Program-made: the position numbers and the translations under genes
Shown: in pieces, positions 7,654-9,801 of the stretch
How positions within the stretch are numbered: position 1 is the first letter of the stretch
How the letters are laid out: every line of letters starts with the position of its first letter
Source: JBNKHH01 sp050290245
GTDB lineage: Bacteria; Pseudomonadota; Alphaproteobacteria; Rhodobacterales; Rhodobacteraceae
Length of the DNA: 9,801 nucleotides
Assembly: GCA_050290245.1 (NCBI GenBank)
Contig: JBNKHH010000026.1
Location: 1-9,801, forward strand
Direction of reading: 5' to 3'
Notes under the pieces: model-generated
Databases searched by the model: none
Told to the model about the DNA's origin: nothing
What the model saw: the letters and a program-made list of their open reading frames with translations, nothing else

Positions 7654-8109
7654 GGGTCTTGTCAGAAAGAATAACCTTGAGCGGGGCAAGGGCGCTTTGT
7701 AGCGTCCGGGCAGGAGCAAATCAGATCTGTTCAAGGGCTTCCACAGCAGCCCTGAAATCTTCGGCTTGGCGGTGATGATGTACATCCGCTTCCCGCTGTT
7801 GCTCCGAAACGTCGAAGATCTGCTTCACGAGCGGGGTATCGATATCTGCTACGAGGCGGTCCGGTATTGGTGGCAACGGTTCGGACCGATGTTTGCTGCC
7901 GAAATCCGCAAGCGCCGTGTTACAGGCATACGGTCTACGCTGAAATTCCTAAAGAAAACAATGAAGAAGCATGGACCGGTCGATGTGTTCGTTACGGACA
8001 AGCCTCGGCCATATGGTGCTGTGTTGAAGGATCTCGGCATGATCGACCGCCAGGAAACGGGCCCCTGGCTGAACAACCGGGCGGAAAACTCTCAGCTCCC
8101 GTTCAGAAG
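7654..8109 (+). mobile_element. IS6-family remnant 2 (left end and decayed transposase, right end lost)
   Basis: GGGTCTTGTCAGAAAG at 7654-7669 is a candidate left inverted repeat, followed 58 bases from its first base by the position of the transposase start codon. This 58-base leader aligns with the 57-base leader of remnant 1, including the shared run GGGCAAGGG (7684-7692 versus 7500-7508) and GTAGC. By eye about two thirds of positions agree, so the two are related but old copies in direct orientation. The right end is missing: homology stops near 8109, where the neighbouring Mur-ligase gene begins. Confidence 0.7.
7712..8109 (+). pseudogene. IS6-family transposase pseudogene (start lost, internal deletion, 3' truncated)
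   Basis: The frame reads SKSDLFKGFHSSPEIFGLAV, then RFPLLLRNVEDLLHERGIDI and RYWWQRFGPMFAAEIRKRRV, a clear IS6 N-terminal half. The codon expected to be ATG before SKSDLFKG is AGG (7712-7714), and the frame is closed upstream by TAG at 7700. After RKRRVTGIRS (junction near 7931-7940) it jumps to TLKFLKKTMKKHG. In my memory of the family about 55-60 residues are missing here, including the first catalytic Asp of the WHLDE motif. The later part keeps VTDK and NNRAENSQLPFRR, hence the second and third acidic residues, with odd prolines in KPRPYG. Homology ends after LPFRR, and the frame runs to a stop at 8135 in unrelated DNA. It is not functional. Confidence 0.85.
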
Positions 8110-9801
8110 GGCAATGATTTCCGCTCGTTCGTCATGAACCAGAAGCAGGGCGACGTCTCCCGGCATCAGTTGCTCGACGATCAGGCGGGCGCCGTGTGAC
8201 GGGCTGTCCGCAAGGATGACCTGCCCGTCCGGCAAGCCTAGGTCGAGACATTGCTGGCGGATTATGGACGGAATTTCTCCGCGCGGGCGCCCGCGCAGGT
8301 ATTTCGGGTTCTCGGCGGCGGCGACGACATCGGGTTGCAGCCGGAACGCCCCGCGGGTCAGGGCGCGAATTTCCTCGTCCGACCGGTCGCCTGCATGGGT
8401 CAGCAGAACGAATCGCCGATGCGCGGGTATCGCGGCCAGAGCGCCGGTCACCGCCGCGATGGAATGCGGGTTATGCGCGAAATCGACGAAGACGCGGGCG
8501 CCACGTACCGAGAACTCATTTGCGCGGCCCGGATTGTCGATCGGGTCGCTACGGAAGGTCGACAGCGCCGTCCTGATAGCCGCATCGGGAAGGTCGAGGG
8601 CACGTGCCGCCAGGGCCGCTCCAAGCACGTTTTCAATGTTGTAGCGGGCCGCGCCGCCGAGGGTCAGCGGCACGTCGGCGACGGCGATCAGTGGACTTTC
8701 GGAACTTCCATCCGCCAGGATGATCCTGCCATCGTCCAGCCAGGCGCAGGGGTCACGGCGCGAACGGGCGGCACGGATCATATCATTGTCGGGACTGAGC
8801 GAGAACCACGCTTTCGCCGCGTCCGCTTCGCGGGCCGCCTCGACCACATTGGGATCGTCCGCGTTCAGGATCAGGACACCATCTGGCGCGAGCGCCCGGT
8901 GCACGGCCAGCTTCACGAGGGCGAGTTCGGCAACGGTGTTGATCCCATATTGCCCGAGGTGATCGGCCGCGACATTCGTGACAACCGCCGCCCGCGCCCG
9001 CGTGACCGGAACACCCCGCCGCAGGATGCCGCCGCGCGCGACCTCCAGCACGCCGATCTCCAGCCGCTTGTCCCGCAGAAGCAGCCGCGCGCCTGCCGGG
9101 CCGGAATAATCCCCCTTGTCGAGGATGTCGTCGCCCACCCGCACAAACTCGGTGGAGGACAGGCCAGCCACCTTCCCCGCAGCCCTTGCCATCGCGGCGA
9201 TCAGCCGGGTCGTCGTGGTCTTGCCGTTGGTGCCGGTCACGAGCGCGAGAGGAATGTCATGCAGGCGCGACCAGTCTGGCGATGGCGGAAGACCGGTGGT
9301 CGCCCATGTCTTCGACCCCGTGCCGTGGCCAAGCGTCAGCGCATCATCATCAAGGAGCCTATCGACCCCGCGCCGCGCGGCTTCCTCCACAAGAGCGGCG
9401 AGCGCGGTATTTGCCTCGGCCTTCGCTATGCGGCGCAGGTCGGCGAGCATTCGGTCGCGCGGTATCGCGTCGAGGCCAAGGAGTTCCGTCGCCGTGTAAT
9501 ACCACGTAGCCTCGACAATAAAGGCGGCGGTAAAGAGCTGATCTATTGCGGCGGGAATGAAGAGGCTGCCGCCGCCCTCAAAGGGTCGGGTGCGGATCGG
9601 TGTTGACGTCCAGCCCAGCCCATCAAGCAGGTCGCGGGTGTGATTGACCCATACGAGCAGCATCACATGCGGATCAAACCCGATGGCCAGACCGTCGCCG
9701 ACCGCGCCCGGCTCCGTCCCGTAAAGGTTCGGGCCGAGCAGCCTGCGGCAACCATCCAGAACCAGCGCCGGATCGTCCGGCACCGGAATTTCCAGAAGAT
9801 C
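8092..9801 (-). CDS. Mur ligase family protein, cyanophycin-synthetase C-terminal type (5' end outside window)
   Basis: This is an ATP-dependent ligase of the Mur family, which activates a carboxylate as acyl phosphate and joins it to an amine. The frame is open to the right edge (DLLEIPVPDDP), so the start is outside. Numbering is from the GTG at 9783, giving 563 residues. Residues 1-175 contain GPNLYG (17-22) and match no catalytic domain I recognise. The ligase follows with P-loop TGTNGKTTTT (183-192), EVARGGIL (247-254), NVAADHLGQYG (270-280), YNIENVLGAA (381-390), DFAHNPHS (434-441), HAGDRSDEE (463-471) and RGRPRGE (497-503). The ARGG and RGRPRGE segments are typical of the second half of cyanophycin synthetase rather than of MurC-F. 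The ATP-grasp domain of CphA is absent from the visible 569 codons. No cyanophycinase or second ligase gene is visible, so the substrate is unknown. The last codons and stop lie in IS-derived sequence. GC is higher than in the genes to the left. Confidence 0.85.
   Translation of the reverse strand, partial: DLLEIPVPDDPALVLDGCRRLLGPNLYGTEPGAVGDGLAIGFDPHVMLLVWVNHTRDLLDGLGWTSTPIRTRPFEGGGSLFIPAAIDQLFTAAFIVEATWYYTATELLGLDAIPRDRMLADLRRIAKAEANTALAALVEEAARRGVDRLLDDDALTLGHGTGSKTWATTGLPPSPDWSRLHDIPLALVTGTNGKTTTTRLIAAMARAAGKVAGLSSTEFVRVGDDILDKGDYSGPAGARLLLRDKRLEIGVLEVARGGILRRGVPVTRARAAVVTNVAADHLGQYGINTVAELALVKLAVHRALAPDGVLILNADDPNVVEAAREADAAKAWFSLSPDNDMIRAARSRRDPCAWLDDGRIILADGSSESPLIAVADVPLTLGGAARYNIENVLGAALAARALDLPDAAIRTALSTFRSDPIDNPGRANEFSVRGARVFVDFAHNPHSIAAVTGALAAIPAHRRFVLLTHAGDRSDEEIRALTRGAFRLQPDVVAAAENPKYLRGRPRGEIPSIIRQQCLDLGLPDGQVILADSPSHGARLIVEQLMPGDVALLLVHDERAEIIALLNGS

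Noticed and set aside
7465..7785. Minus-strand frame of 106 codons across the IS remnants
   Set aside because: Plus-strand IS6 homology explains this DNA. The minus-strand translation has no recognisable domain and covers two unrelated joined fragments.
7766..8137. Intact 123-codon transposase starting at TTG 7766
   Set aside because: IS6 homology extends in frame upstream of this TTG to about 7715, so the codon is internal. The product would also lack the first catalytic Asp and the C-terminus.
8251..9606. Long open frame on the plus strand opposite the Mur-ligase gene (451 codons)
   Set aside because: It is antisense to a gene with complete Mur-ligase motifs. Its translation is Arg/Gly-rich without any recognisable domain, a usual by-product of high-GC codon use.

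Overview
The window looks like chromosomal or plasmid DNA of an alphaproteobacterium, probably Rhodobacterales or Rhizobiales. The evidence is moderate to high GC, a MalK/UgpC-type ABC ATPase, a Tat-exported polysaccharide-associated protein, and decayed IS6-family elements of a kind common in that class. The genus cannot be fixed from the sequence alone.

Layout. (1) Positions 1-814 hold the 3' part of a carbohydrate-type ABC transporter ATPase, cut by the left edge. (2) Positions 921-1529 encode a small lipoprotein with a 3D/double-psi-barrel-like core. It converges on the next gene across a perfect hairpin that probably ends both transcripts. (3) Positions 4910-1551 (minus strand) encode a very large inner-membrane protein. 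It has a periplasmic GH18-like domain that has lost its catalytic residues, an intact NodB-type (CE4) polysaccharide deacetylase, and an intact processive family-2 glycosyltransferase with its membrane helices. (4) Diverging from it across about 167 bp, 5078-7468 encodes a Tat-exported 796-residue protein with a DUF3131-like domain behind a long, poorly conserved N-terminal part. (5) Positions 7471-8109 are a small IS graveyard: two diverged IS6-family 5' ends in the same orientation, neither functional. (6) Positions 8092-9801 (minus strand) are a Mur-ligase-family gene of the cyanophycin-synthetase C-terminal type. It runs off the right edge, and its last codons and stop lie in IS-derived DNA.

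How the genes may work together. The glycosyltransferase/deacetylase fusion and the divergent DUF3131 protein are the candidate system. I infer that the first makes a beta-linked amino-sugar polymer in the cytoplasm, exports it through its own membrane helices and removes acetyl groups in the periplasm. The second would act on the same product or on cell-surface glycan in the periplasm. The NodB plus NodC/PgaC-type activities sit on one chain, with a catalytically dead GH18 fold as a possible glycan-binding or guiding module. No export porin or regulator is visible in the window.

The DNA right of the IS remnants has clearly higher GC than the DNA to the left in the rows I counted. The IS block therefore probably marks a rearrangement junction rather than lying inside one continuous neighbourhood.
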